A stretch of 64,000 bases of DNA, from contig JBPOFS010000009.1 of the NCBI GenBank assembly GCA_051252515.1, forward strand, positions 1-64,000. Reading direction: 5' to 3'. The DNA comes from UBA5078 sp051252515 (lineage in GTDB: Bacteria > Pseudomonadota > Gammaproteobacteria > Pseudomonadales > Pseudohongiellaceae). Below are positions 1 through 7,623 of the stretch, piece after piece. Numbering within the stretch: position 1 is the stretch's first letter; each line of letters opens with the position of its first letter. The translations under genes were made by a program, and so were the position numbers. The notes under the pieces were generated by a model. The model did not search any database. It had not been told where the DNA came from and saw nothing but the letters and a program-made list of their open reading frames with translations.

Positions 1-360
1 TCTTTAGGCTGTATTATGAGCTTACTCGTCATAATTATTTAAGTCTATGCGAGCAAACAAGCAATTTCAATCGGCTTTTTTTAATGCATGTAAGCCCATA
101 TAAACCAACTGACAACTCACATGTTGGTAAATATGTATGTGTCTAACGCCGCCCCTGACACAGCACCTTCTCAATCTTAATGCCCCCTTGATTCCTACAA
201 CGGCTATCTAAAAACAGCCTTGGTTTATTCTCAACAAGTGAGCTTAGCAGGACAGCACTCAAGGGAAAGGCCACGAACTCAATACAACGCCCACCCTCTT
301 GCCATAATTATTGTTTTACGATAATTTATAAACCTAAAACAGTAATTAGGAGGCTCCGCA
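1..360. other. non-coding leader region at window edge
   Basis: No convincing reading frame lies here on either strand. The frames that exist are short and have no recognisable protein content. The last 60 bases are AT-rich and carry a possible promoter and a strong ribosome binding site (AGGAGG at 348-353, 7 bases before the ATG at 361) for the DUF2975 gene. Whatever lies upstream of base 1 is not visible. Confidence 0.6.
299..325 (+). promoter_or_regulatory. possible sigma70 promoter of the DUF2975/HTH pair
   Basis: TTGCCA at 299-304 and GATAAT at 320-325 resemble -35 and -10 boxes, but the 15-base spacer is short for sigma70. The position, about 30 bases before the Shine-Dalgarno sequence, is right. 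This is an inference from consensus matching only. Confidence 0.3.
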
Positions 361-876
361 ATGGACACCAACACGCAACTAAAGCTCGATAAGGCGCAGT
401 CACTTGCTAAAAGTGCGTATTTTTTCGCTGTCATTGCCCTCGTGATTATTGGTCTCTCAGTGCTTACCAAAGCCGGCCTGCCTATAGTTCAATTGATATT
501 AGAGCGTGACCTCCCGTGGGCTGAGCTTGTCAACGAGGCCGGCTTACTACTCGTGCAGATTCTGCCGGCTGCACTATTGTTTGCCTCCATCAATCAACTC
601 AGATATGCATTAGAAAAATATAGCGAGGGGGAGTTCTTCAGTGACACGAGCTCCAAGCATGTTGCTGAGGCCGGGGACTATGCCGTTGAGGCTCTAGTCG
701 CCGTCATACTCATCGTGCCAAACCTTACGCAGTGGATTCAGCATAATATCGGGTTTGAGTTACGCGTAGAGCCTGAGTATATCGGCATGCTCGCGTTTGC
801 TATTTTTATCGCAGTGGTTGGTCGGATTCTCAGCGCGGCAGCCTATTTGGAACAAGAGAACGAATCTTTCGTATGA
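361..876 (+). CDS. DUF2975 family membrane protein
   Basis: A 171-residue integral membrane protein with four hydrophobic segments (about residues 17-38, 55-78, 112-128 and 142-160), matching the length and layout of DUF2975 proteins. The family has no established biochemical function. Its members are typically encoded just before a small Cro/CI-type regulator, as here, where the stop overlaps the next start in an ATGA tetranucleotide at 873-876. A perfect AGGAGG ribosome binding site 7 bases upstream fixes the start. The pairing suggests a membrane protein whose expression or activity is linked to the small DNA-binding protein, but what it senses or transports is unknown. Confidence 0.75.
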   Translation: MDTNTQLKLDKAQSLAKSAYFFAVIALVIIGLSVLTKAGLPIVQLILERDLPWAELVNEAGLLLVQILPAALLFASINQLRYALEKYSEGEFFSDTSSKHVAEAGDYAVEALVAVILIVPNLTQWIQHNIGFELRVEPEYIGMLAFAIFIAVVGRILSAAAYLEQENESFV

Positions 877-1091
877 AAAAAATCACAGTCCGTCTTGACG
901 TCATGCTTGCCTTACGCAAGATGAAAGCCAAGGATTTAGCGGAACAAATTGGCATCACTGAGGCCAATCTTTCCTTGCTGCGCACAGGGAAAGTGAAGGG
1001 AGTCCGATTTGAGACGCTAGCACGATTGTGCGAAGCCTTAGATTGCACACCAGGGGACTTACTAGACATCGAACCTAGTGGGAGCTCTTAA
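873..1091 (+). CDS. small Cro/CI (XRE) family transcriptional regulator, YozG-like
   Basis: This 72-residue protein is essentially one helix-turn-helix domain. Residues 16-50 carry the pattern of the XRE family: a helix with KDLAEQIGIT, then the recognition helix with NLSLLRTGK, then a third helix with FETLARLCEAL and the usual CTPGDLLD ending. There is no partner or ligand domain. It is translationally coupled to the DUF2975 gene by an ATGA overlap and is followed by a strong hairpin terminator, so the two genes form a bicistronic unit. In such pairs the small protein probably regulates its own operon; that is an inference from gene organisation. Confidence 0.8.
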   Translation: MKKITVRLDVMLALRKMKAKDLAEQIGITEANLSLLRTGKVKGVRFETLARLCEALDCTPGDLLDIEPSGSS

Positions 1092-1102
1092 AATTAGCAC
1101 AA

Positions 1103-1139
1103 AAAAAACGGTGCAAGCTTTCGCTTTACACCGTTTTTT
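1103..1139. terminator. bidirectional rho-independent terminator
   Basis: AAAAAACGGTG at 1103-1113 pairs perfectly with CACCGTTTTTT at 1129-1139, with an inner AAGC/GCTT stem. The arms carry an A run on one side and a T run on the other, so the hairpin can terminate both the plus-strand HTH gene (ends 1091) and the minus-strand helicase gene (ends 1156). Confidence 0.85.
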
Positions 1140-1155
1140 GCAACCACCCTAATCG

Positions 1156-2526
1156 CTATGAACGATAGAGCAGTGTTGTATTGCCTGATTTAGCTTGTCC
1201 CTGGCCTTGGCCTGCGGACTGCGGTGAGCGCGCAGGACGGTTGCCTGAAGCCTGGCTGCGTGCGCCTTTATTGCCATTGGGCTGCGAATCACGTGAACGC
1301 GGTGCGCCTGCACCATTACTTCTAGGTGCGCCTGAGCGCTTAGGACGGTTTTGTTGACCACGTTTGGGAGCAACGACCGGCTTAGAGAAATCTTCAGTAG
1401 ACTTAAACCCTTCCATCTCCACTCGGTCAATGTTGCGCTTAAGTAGACGCTCAATATCGCGCAACATTTTTTGCTCTTCAGCACAAACAAACGAGATCGC
1501 TTTCCCGCTAGAGCCAGCACGGCCAGTACGACCGATTCGATGCACGTAGTCCTCAGGAACTTGCGGTAAATCATAGTTAACAACCTGTGGCAGTAGGTCG
1601 ATATCGATACCACGTGCCGCAATGTCAGTAGCCACTAGAATTTGCAGCTTTCCATCTTTAAAGCGCTCAAGAACTTTCGTGCGATGCGCTTGGCTTTTGT
1701 TGCCATGAATCGCCGCCGCATGAATTCCGGCATCTTCTAATTGCTTCACAATTTTATTAGCACCATGCTTAGTTCGGCTAAACACTAGCGCTTGATACCA
1801 GTTCTCCTTCAGGATCAATGCTTTCAACAATTCAGTTTTTCTTGTCTTGTCGACAATATAAAGCTGCTGCTCTACTAACTCTGTTGCCGTATTCAGCGGC
1901 GTAACGCTTACTTCCACAGGATTGTTCAATAAGCTTTTTGCAAGCTTTTGAATTTCAGGTGAAAAAGTAGCCGAGAACATTAAGTTCTGACGCTCTTTAG
2001 GCAGGCGAGCAAGAATTTTCTTAATATCGTTGATAAAGCCCATGTCTAACATGCGATCGGCTTCATCTAGAATGAGAGTATTGATCTCATCAAACTTGAT
2101 AGCATTTTGCTGAAACAAATCAAGAAGACGCCCGGGGGTCGCTACCAATATTTCAACGCCGCCGCGCAGTTTTTGCATCTGCGGATTAATCTTTACGCCA
2201 CCAAAAACAACCGTTGAACGCAACGAAAGATGGCGACCATAATTCTCTATGCTCGCATGCACCTGCGCGGCTAGCTCACGCGTCGGAGTCAACACAAGCG
2301 CGCGCGTGTGATTGCCTTTAGCGCGGGGTAGAAGTGCGAGCTTCTGTAATAGGGGAAGCGTAAAGCCGGCAGTTTTGCCCGTGCCTGTCTGAGCCGACGC
2401 CATTATGTCGTGGCCCAATAATATCGCCGGTATCGCCTGCTCCTGAATAGGCGTAGGCGTCGAGTAGTTTTGCTCGTCGAGCGCTTTTAATAGGGCTTGC
2501 GAAAGCCCAAGGTCTGAAAAATTCAT
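1156..2526 (-). CDS. rhlE: DEAD-box ATP-dependent RNA helicase, RhlE type
   Basis: A 456-residue ATP-dependent RNA helicase. In order it shows the Q motif (phenylalanine upstream, then PTPIQEQAIP), motif I AQTGTGKT, PTRELA, TPGRLLD, DEAD, the SAT motif, and in the second RecA domain VFSRTKHGA, ATDIAARGIDI and HRIGRTGRAG. A low-complexity basic tail rich in R, G, S, P and Q follows from about residue 390, typical of RhlE and of RNA-contacting C-termini. The start at 2526 (MNFSDLG) is preferred over an in-frame start 45 bases upstream, because it matches the family N-terminus and follows an AGGA about 7 bases away. Such helicases act in ribosome assembly and mRNA turnover, often under cold stress. 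The exact RhlE/SrmB/DbpA subgroup is less certain than the family. Confidence 0.93.
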   Translation of the reverse strand: MNFSDLGLSQALLKALDEQNYSTPTPIQEQAIPAILLGHDIMASAQTGTGKTAGFTLPLLQKLALLPRAKGNHTRALVLTPTRELAAQVHASIENYGRHLSLRSTVVFGGVKINPQMQKLRGGVEILVATPGRLLDLFQQNAIKFDEINTLILDEADRMLDMGFINDIKKILARLPKERQNLMFSATFSPEIQKLAKSLLNNPVEVSVTPLNTATELVEQQLYIVDKTRKTELLKALILKENWYQALVFSRTKHGANKIVKQLEDAGIHAAAIHGNKSQAHRTKVLERFKDGKLQILVATDIAARGIDIDLLPQVVNYDLPQVPEDYVHRIGRTGRAGSSGKAISFVCAEEQKMLRDIERLLKRNIDRVEMEGFKSTEDFSKPVVAPKRGQQNRPKRSGAPRSNGAGAPRSRDSQPNGNKGARSQASGNRPARSPQSAGQGQGQAKSGNTTLLYRS

Positions 2527-2872
2527 AAAGTTTCCTGAAAATGCCTTATGGCACCTTAACCATATCAACAATTCCCATTGAGAAAGGGGATATTGAAAAT
2601 TTGGCAGTTAATTGGGACAGCGGGAGCAGAGCCTACATTTGTAGTCTCGTTTCCAAAATATACGGGGGATTACCGCAATACAGCGTTGCCATTATTTGTG
2701 CGATACACACAGTGCGGCATGCAGTAATTGGCACTCTTAGAGGGGGTTGTGCGACGCGAAGTCACAGGGACCAGACAATTAACGATGACGCCTTTGATCC
2801 TTTGACCAAAGCTCGGGCGGCACTTTAACACAAATCGTTACAAACACCTAAGTAATTCACATTGCTTAAGAT
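2527..2872. other. intergenic region upstream of rhlE
   Basis: 346 bases between the DUF2333 gene and rhlE, both on the minus strand. It holds the rhlE leader and probably its promoter, but I cannot name a convincing -35/-10 pair or a terminator. A 95-codon plus-strand frame inside it has no recognisable protein features and is not called. Confidence 0.5.
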
Positions 2873-3907
2873 TTATCCTTGATTGAGCAATTCACGCAAG
2901 TCAATGATGGCCGCATTCGCGCGGGAGACGTAATTGGCCATCACAAGAGAGTGATTTGCGAAGAAACCAAACCCCCTACCATTGAGAATGATTGGGCTAA
3001 GCACTGTTCTTTGACTCGCCTCTAGCTCACGAATAATCTGCCGAACGCTGACCAGTGCGTTTTTATCACGCAGCACGGATTCGAAATCGACCTCTATCGC
3101 CCGCAGGAAATGCATCAATGCCCAAGTGGCACCACGCGCCTCATAGAACACATCATCAATCTGAGTATAGGGTGTCTTCACGAGTCTTTGGTTATCGGCC
3201 GTGGTCGACTGCTGCGCATTGCGATCGCCAGCGGTATCAACATTCACTTGAGTTTGCCCAATACTCGCGCTTAAGCGCTGCGACAAACTCCCTAAACGCG
3301 ACTCAACGTTGGCTAGCCATCGAGAAAGATTATCTGCACGGGCATAGAATTGAGCTTCCTGATTCAGAGGGTCTGCAATTCGACTCAAGTACGAAGACAT
3401 CGAATTTATAGCTCTGCGATACTCGGTTTCTGAGGCCGGAAAAATCCAGCTATCGTTAGGAAAGCTGAACCTAGGCTCCACAATCAGGAGGTCTGGGTCT
3501 TCTGTAGATTGGGATTGAGAACGACTGAAGTTTTGTCTAAACGCTAGCGCAAGATCGCGCACTTGGATGAGCACTCCGTATTCCCAATTGGGAATATTGT
3601 CGAGGTAAAGCCCAGGCGGGGCGATATCATTACTGAGAAAACCACCGGGCTTGTCTAGCATCGTTTCCGCCACACGCATCAGAGCGGCAGCCGTAGTCGA
3701 GCCCACTACTTGCTCCGAGTTTGGTAGCTTTTCTTGAGCATTAAGGGTGACATCAAACGAGTCGGGTTCAGCCGTCCAATAAAAACCAAGCGCAATGACA
3801 ACAATAAAATATACAAGAATTAAGGCTGCTGCAGCTTTGCCTACCAGACCCATAGAATGCCATTTGATGGCCTGTGGAAATAACCCTGCAAAACGGCTGC
3901 CACTCAT
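2873..3907 (-). CDS. DUF2333 family membrane-anchored protein
   Basis: A 344-residue protein with one transmembrane helix near the N-terminus (about residues 22-45) and a large predicted periplasmic part. It matches DUF2333 proteins of gammaproteobacteria in length, in the position of the membrane anchor and in the later helical region ending with residues such as NAAIIDLRELL. No catalytic motif is visible and the family has no assigned function. It follows the TPR lipoprotein gene by only 19 bases on the same strand, so the two are probably co-transcribed envelope proteins. Confidence 0.75.
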   Translation of the reverse strand: MSGSRFAGLFPQAIKWHSMGLVGKAAAALILVYFIVVIALGFYWTAEPDSFDVTLNAQEKLPNSEQVVGSTTAAALMRVAETMLDKPGGFLSNDIAPPGLYLDNIPNWEYGVLIQVRDLALAFRQNFSRSQSQSTEDPDLLIVEPRFSFPNDSWIFPASETEYRRAINSMSSYLSRIADPLNQEAQFYARADNLSRWLANVESRLGSLSQRLSASIGQTQVNVDTAGDRNAQQSTTADNQRLVKTPYTQIDDVFYEARGATWALMHFLRAIEVDFESVLRDKNALVSVRQIIRELEASQRTVLSPIILNGRGFGFFANHSLVMANYVSRANAAIIDLRELLNQG

Positions 3908-3926
3908 CTATAACCTCATGTCGCCT

Positions 3927-4688
3927 TTAAGCGTCATTATCATTCGGTAGAATTAGTCGAACGGTCGGGCTATCCCCTAGCTCAATATTGCCGCGCAATC
4001 GATGCCCTACGACTCCTGCTTGCATTTGCGTGTATATCCACCGTGCTAGCGTGTCATTAGGCGCCGTAATGAGGAAAAACGCCCCTGAGTCTCGTGCTTG
4101 TACGCCAATATTAGCCAACTCCTCTATGAGGTCAGCGGTACGATTTGCTAATGCACTAGCACTAATCGTATGCACAACATCCGACGAGTCCATCTCCGCC
4201 TCTAGCTTCACCCAAGCCTGAGCGATTCCCGCATGTGAGCGATCGACTTGCTCTGCGCGTCTTAAGTATTGCTGAGCATTGTCGAACTGCCCTTGCCGCC
4301 CCGCTTGCTCTGCCAATTGTAAGTACTGATTCACAATCTGCTGGATGCCATTAAGGGCGACGCTGTTATCCGGCTCAATCGACAGGACACGACTAAAATA
4401 GGAATGGGCACTGATATCAGGTGGAGTGAGAAGCCGGTTGGCCGTTAACGCTTTCATCCCTTCATATAATAAATCGGCAATAATGCGTTGGTAGCGCAGT
4501 TCCGTCTCAAACTGTTCGATAACGGCTGTTTCATCAAACGTAGTGTTCACTTCTTCGGTAAGCACCGGTTCGGGCACGACAACCACTCGCGTACTTTGAG
4601 TCGGTTGGCAGGCACCTAAGATGCATAAAAGAACATACACAAGGGGTTTGGTTTTTTGTAAGTAGGAAGCCTTTCCAAAACTGTTCAC
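3927..4688 (-). CDS. TPR-containing lipoprotein of unknown function
   Basis: This 253-residue protein has a basic N-terminus, a hydrophobic stretch and the lipobox ILGAC, so it is predicted to be lipidated at about Cys27. Residues 85-165 have a TPR-like helical pattern (alternating small and aromatic residues, with YLQLAEQAGRQGQFDNAQQY as the clearest repeat). The C-terminal 70 residues look like a small alpha/beta domain. The start codon is GTG. The gene lies just upstream of the DUF2333 gene on the same strand. A scaffold or assembly role at the envelope is plausible but not shown. Confidence 0.65.
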   Translation of the reverse strand: MNSFGKASYLQKTKPLVYVLLCILGACQPTQSTRVVVVPEPVLTEEVNTTFDETAVIEQFETELRYQRIIADLLYEGMKALTANRLLTPPDISAHSYFSRVLSIEPDNSVALNGIQQIVNQYLQLAEQAGRQGQFDNAQQYLRRAEQVDRSHAGIAQAWVKLEAEMDSSDVVHTISASALANRTADLIEELANIGVQARDSGAFFLITAPNDTLARWIYTQMQAGVVGHRLRGNIELGDSPTVRLILPNDNDA

Positions 4689-4732
4689 AACTCTGTCTCA
4701 CATTGGCCACAAAGGCCTGTATTTAAAGGGCA

Positions 4733-5968
4733 CTATACCTGTCCGACTATCTCACTTAATGGCAGAAACCTCAACAGATCACCCGCCTGCACGACAGTCT
4801 TTGGTGGAATAATGGCCAATCCATCGCTTGCACTAACCGAGGACAAAACTCCGGAGCTCTGATTGCCTGCCAATTGCAAAACAAGGCCTTTGCGTTCGTG
4901 CAGAACACAGCGAACACGCAAATACTCTTGCCGTATTCCTGACTCATTAAGCGCGAAGTCGGCTGCTAGCTTCCAGGGGATTTGTAGAGTCTCTGTGACC
5001 CCCATCAAACGCTCCAAACAAGGCCGCACAATAAGCACAAAGTTGACGAATGCCGAGACCGGGTTGCCCGGTAGACCAAAGAACGGCGTTCCATCTACTT
5101 GTCCGAATGCGAATGGCTTGCCCGGCTTAATCGCCAATTTCCAGAAACTTAACTCACCTGATCGCTCTAGTGCATTGCGAACATGGTCTTCTTCACCCAC
5201 TGAAACGCCGCCGCTGCTGATAATACAATCCGCATCAACACTAGCCCTATGCAACGCTTCTTCTGTAGCCGATAAGGTGTCCTCTACTATTCCGCAATCG
5301 ATCACCTCATGCCCTAAACTCTGCAGCAATGCGCTCACCGTATAGAAATTGGAGTTATAAATCTGACCTGCCTGTAATGCTTGTCCTGGCCGAACCAGCT
5401 CATTACCCGTTGTAAGCAATGCGACTCGTAAAGGTCTGCGCACTTGGATTTGCGCGATACCGACACTGGCAAGCATGCCTATATCAGGTCCACGCAAACG
5501 ATGGCCCGCGGCAAACAGCAATGCCCCTTCCTGCACATCAGCACCCGCTTTGCGTACGTTCTCGCCGGCTTGAACTGCGCGCTCTACAAAAACACGATCA
5601 CCCTCTAGACGACAGTTTTCCTGCATGACCACAGCATCAGCGCCTGGTGGCATTGGCGCACCCGTGAATATTCTTGCCAATGTTCCAGGCAATAGAGATC
5701 GCCCAACACTGCCGGCTGGAATCCTCTGAGACACGGCAAACTCGGTTTGCCCCGCAACAAGATCACGACTATTAACGGCATAACCGTCCATAGCACTATT
5801 GTCATAACCAGGCACAGCCAGAGGGGCCGTGACACTTTGGTAGAGCACGCGATTTAGTGCGGCAAGTAGAGGGACCTCCTCACTACCCGACACTGTTTGC
5901 ATGCGACTTTTGAGGAATACTAGCGCCTCATCGATAGGGGTGAGAGTTCCATTGGGCGATGTCGCCAT
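4733..5968 (-). CDS. moeA: molybdopterin molybdenumtransferase MoeA
   Basis: MoeA inserts molybdate into adenylylated molybdopterin in the last step of molybdenum cofactor synthesis, in the cytoplasm. The 411-residue length is normal. Diagnostic stretches are VPGYDNSAMDGYA (about residues 57-69), IFTGAPMPPGADAVVMQE, the MoCF-domain motif SSGGVSVGEED and GLPGNPVSAFVNF. GGGAG ahead of the ATG (GGGAG, 4-base gap) supports the start. No other moa, mob or mod genes adjoin it, although a ModF-like ATPase lies 37 kb away. Its presence implies that the cell makes at least one molybdoenzyme, none of which is in this window. Confidence 0.96.
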   Translation of the reverse strand: MATSPNGTLTPIDEALVFLKSRMQTVSGSEEVPLLAALNRVLYQSVTAPLAVPGYDNSAMDGYAVNSRDLVAGQTEFAVSQRIPAGSVGRSLLPGTLARIFTGAPMPPGADAVVMQENCRLEGDRVFVERAVQAGENVRKAGADVQEGALLFAAGHRLRGPDIGMLASVGIAQIQVRRPLRVALLTTGNELVRPGQALQAGQIYNSNFYTVSALLQSLGHEVIDCGIVEDTLSATEEALHRASVDADCIISSGGVSVGEEDHVRNALERSGELSFWKLAIKPGKPFAFGQVDGTPFFGLPGNPVSAFVNFVLIVRPCLERLMGVTETLQIPWKLAADFALNESGIRQEYLRVRCVLHERKGLVLQLAGNQSSGVLSSVSASDGLAIIPPKTVVQAGDLLRFLPLSEIVGQV

Positions 5969-5986
5969 AATGCTCCCGTTCAGCGC

Positions 5987-6907
5987 TTAGGCTTGTTCAG
6001 TGGATTCAGTTGAAGGCGCTTTGAGAATACCTTTGATCAATGACTGCAAGCTGCCATGCCAAGAGCGTTGCTTGATCCCGAAAGTATCGAAGATTTTTTT
6101 TGTCGCCAGAGTAGTATTAGCAATCTCGGGCTTTTCGGCGCGCAAGAGGTTCAAGCTAAGGTGATCAAGAAGTTTGTACACATTCTCATCATGCTGAGCG
6201 GCCAGTTTTAACACGTGCTGGACAAATTCACTTTCGCGCTTCGTTTCTAGCCCACAATAATGATAAGTACCCCAGACTTCAGCATCACAGTTGACCTGTA
6301 GCGCAATCGCTAACAGTACTCTCGCCACATCTTCCACTGGCGTAGGACTAAACTTGCGACGCAAGACGGTCACCGCCCCTTCGGCCTCTTTCGCCTCTTG
6401 GATCCAGCGACGAATGCTTTCATCCTGCCCTTCTCCAAAGACCCAACCGGTGCGTAAGATGATGTGTTTCTCTAGGCCCGCAACAATGGCCTCTTCGCCA
6501 CGCTGACTGCTAGCACCGTACACACCTGTAGGTTTAACGACATCCAACTCGTTATACCCGAGCTTTTTGTCACCACTAAACACATAGGCTGAAGAAAGGT
6601 GTAGTAAGGGGATATTCAAATGATCGCAGGCTTGGGCTAACACAAAAGGCTGCTCATGATTAATCAACTCACAGCCTTCTGGGTCTAGCTCTGCGGCATG
6701 AATCGCTAGCTGACTCCCCGCCTGGAATGAAGCCAAGTTCACTACTTGGTCCGGTGCACACTTCGTCAACACACGAGCCACTTTCAGTGAATCACTAGGG
6801 TCGAGTTCGCTAGATTTAGGCGTAACGAACTCTACACCACGCTGCTGCAGTAGCTTTATAAATTCCACGCCGATCGCACTGTCGGCGCCAACAATGAGTA
6901 GCTTCAC
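5987..6907 (-). CDS. RmlD-like extended SDR, sugar-nucleotide-binding family, with altered active site
   Basis: This 306-residue protein begins with a Rossmann nucleotide-binding motif (LLIVGADSAIG, residues 3-13) and follows the dTDP-4-dehydrorhamnose reductase pattern throughout: VVNLAS, LNIPLLHLSSAYVFSG, then VYGASSQRGEE and LRTGWVFG. In the family the catalytic dyad is YxxxK. Here Tyr130 is present but the lysine position is Ser134, so normal reductase chemistry is doubtful. No other rhamnose or O-antigen genes are adjacent. It sits between ssb and moeA on the same strand with short gaps (35 and 18 bases). It may be a non-catalytic or regulatory homologue, comparable in concept to the MAT2B subunit family, but this is inference. 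Confidence 0.75.
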   Translation of the reverse strand: MKLLIVGADSAIGVEFIKLLQQRGVEFVTPKSSELDPSDSLKVARVLTKCAPDQVVNLASFQAGSQLAIHAAELDPEGCELINHEQPFVLAQACDHLNIPLLHLSSAYVFSGDKKLGYNELDVVKPTGVYGASSQRGEEAIVAGLEKHIILRTGWVFGEGQDESIRRWIQEAKEAEGAVTVLRRKFSPTPVEDVARVLLAIALQVNCDAEVWGTYHYCGLETKRESEFVQHVLKLAAQHDENVYKLLDHLSLNLLRAEKPEIANTTLATKKIFDTFGIKQRSWHGSLQSLIKGILKAPSTESTEQA

Positions 6908-6942
6908 TTTGCCGGTTTACCCTACATCAATAGTTCTGGTGA

Positions 6943-7443
6943 TCAGAACGGGATGTCGTCATCAAAGTTATCGAAGTTAGAAGGTGCCGGAGCTGGAGCA
7001 GTAGGCTTAGGCTGTGCAGCAGCTTCACGCGGGCGATTGCCGTACTGTGAAGGGGCAGAGTCCTGACCATACTGATTGTCCTGTTGACCACCGCCGCCAC
7101 CTTGACCGCGAGAATCAAGCATTTGCATTTCGTTGGCCACAATCTCAGTCGCATAGCGTTTCACACCGTCTTGTTCCCAAGAGCGTGTACGCAAACTACC
7201 TTCAATATAGAGCTTAGAGCCTTTTTTGACATACTCATTGACGATTTCCGCTAGGCGGTTAAAAAACACCACGCGATGCCATTCTGTCTTCTCTTGTGGC
7301 TGCCCAGTGTTCTTATCCTTCCAAGTTTCACTAGTCGCGAGTGTGACATTGCTCACGGCACCGCCACTAGGAAGGTATCTTGTTTCAGGGTCTCCCCCGC
7401 AATTACCTACCAATATCACCTTGTTTACGCCTCTACTCGCCAC
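6943..7443 (-). CDS. ssb: single-stranded DNA-binding protein
   Basis: SSB coats single-stranded DNA during replication, recombination and repair. The protein is 166 residues: an OB-fold at residues 1-110 (starting MASRGVNKVILVGN, with EWHRVVFFNRLAEI), a glycine/glutamine/proline-rich linker, and the acidic C-terminal tip DDDIPF that recruits partner proteins. Length and architecture are standard for a gammaproteobacterial tetrameric SSB. It is transcribed divergently from uvrA, a very conserved arrangement. Confidence 0.97.
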   Translation of the reverse strand: MASRGVNKVILVGNCGGDPETRYLPSGGAVSNVTLATSETWKDKNTGQPQEKTEWHRVVFFNRLAEIVNEYVKKGSKLYIEGSLRTRSWEQDGVKRYATEIVANEMQMLDSRGQGGGGGQQDNQYGQDSAPSQYGNRPREAAAQPKPTAPAPAPSNFDNFDDDIPF

Positions 7444-7552
7444 ATTATCCTCCAGATATTCACTATTTTGCGCTGTGTGTTCCAGCCAGGTTCCATAAGC
7501 AGGCTAGTCTACCGCAAGGATAGCAGTAATTAACAGAATGACTTGTCAGGCT

Positions 7553-7581
7553 TTGCTCTTATCACTCGGATTGACGATAAT
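7553..7581 (+). promoter_or_regulatory. possible uvrA promoter
   Basis: TTGCTC at 7553-7558 and GATAAT at 7576-7581 are separated by 17 bases, in the ssb-uvrA divergent region. The -10 match is good and the -35 match weak. No CTGT-N8-ACAG LexA site is visible between 7444 and 7623. Confidence 0.3.
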
Positions 7582-7623
7582 GCTCTGTTTAATTTGCACG
7601 GCGCAACAAAGAGCGAGCAGTCA

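Noticed and set aside
1149..1622. 157-codon minus-strand frame in another frame of rhlE
   Set aside because: It is a shifted frame inside the helicase gene, whose own frame carries all the DEAD-box motifs. The peptide has no features of its own.
2541..2828. 95-codon plus-strand frame upstream of rhlE
   Set aside because: No ribosome binding site, domain or biased composition. It runs antisense to the rhlE leader and looks like chance.
4863..5345. 160-codon plus-strand frame antisense to moeA
   Set aside because: It mirrors the moeA coding frame; the minus-strand frame has clear MoeA motifs and a ribosome binding site.
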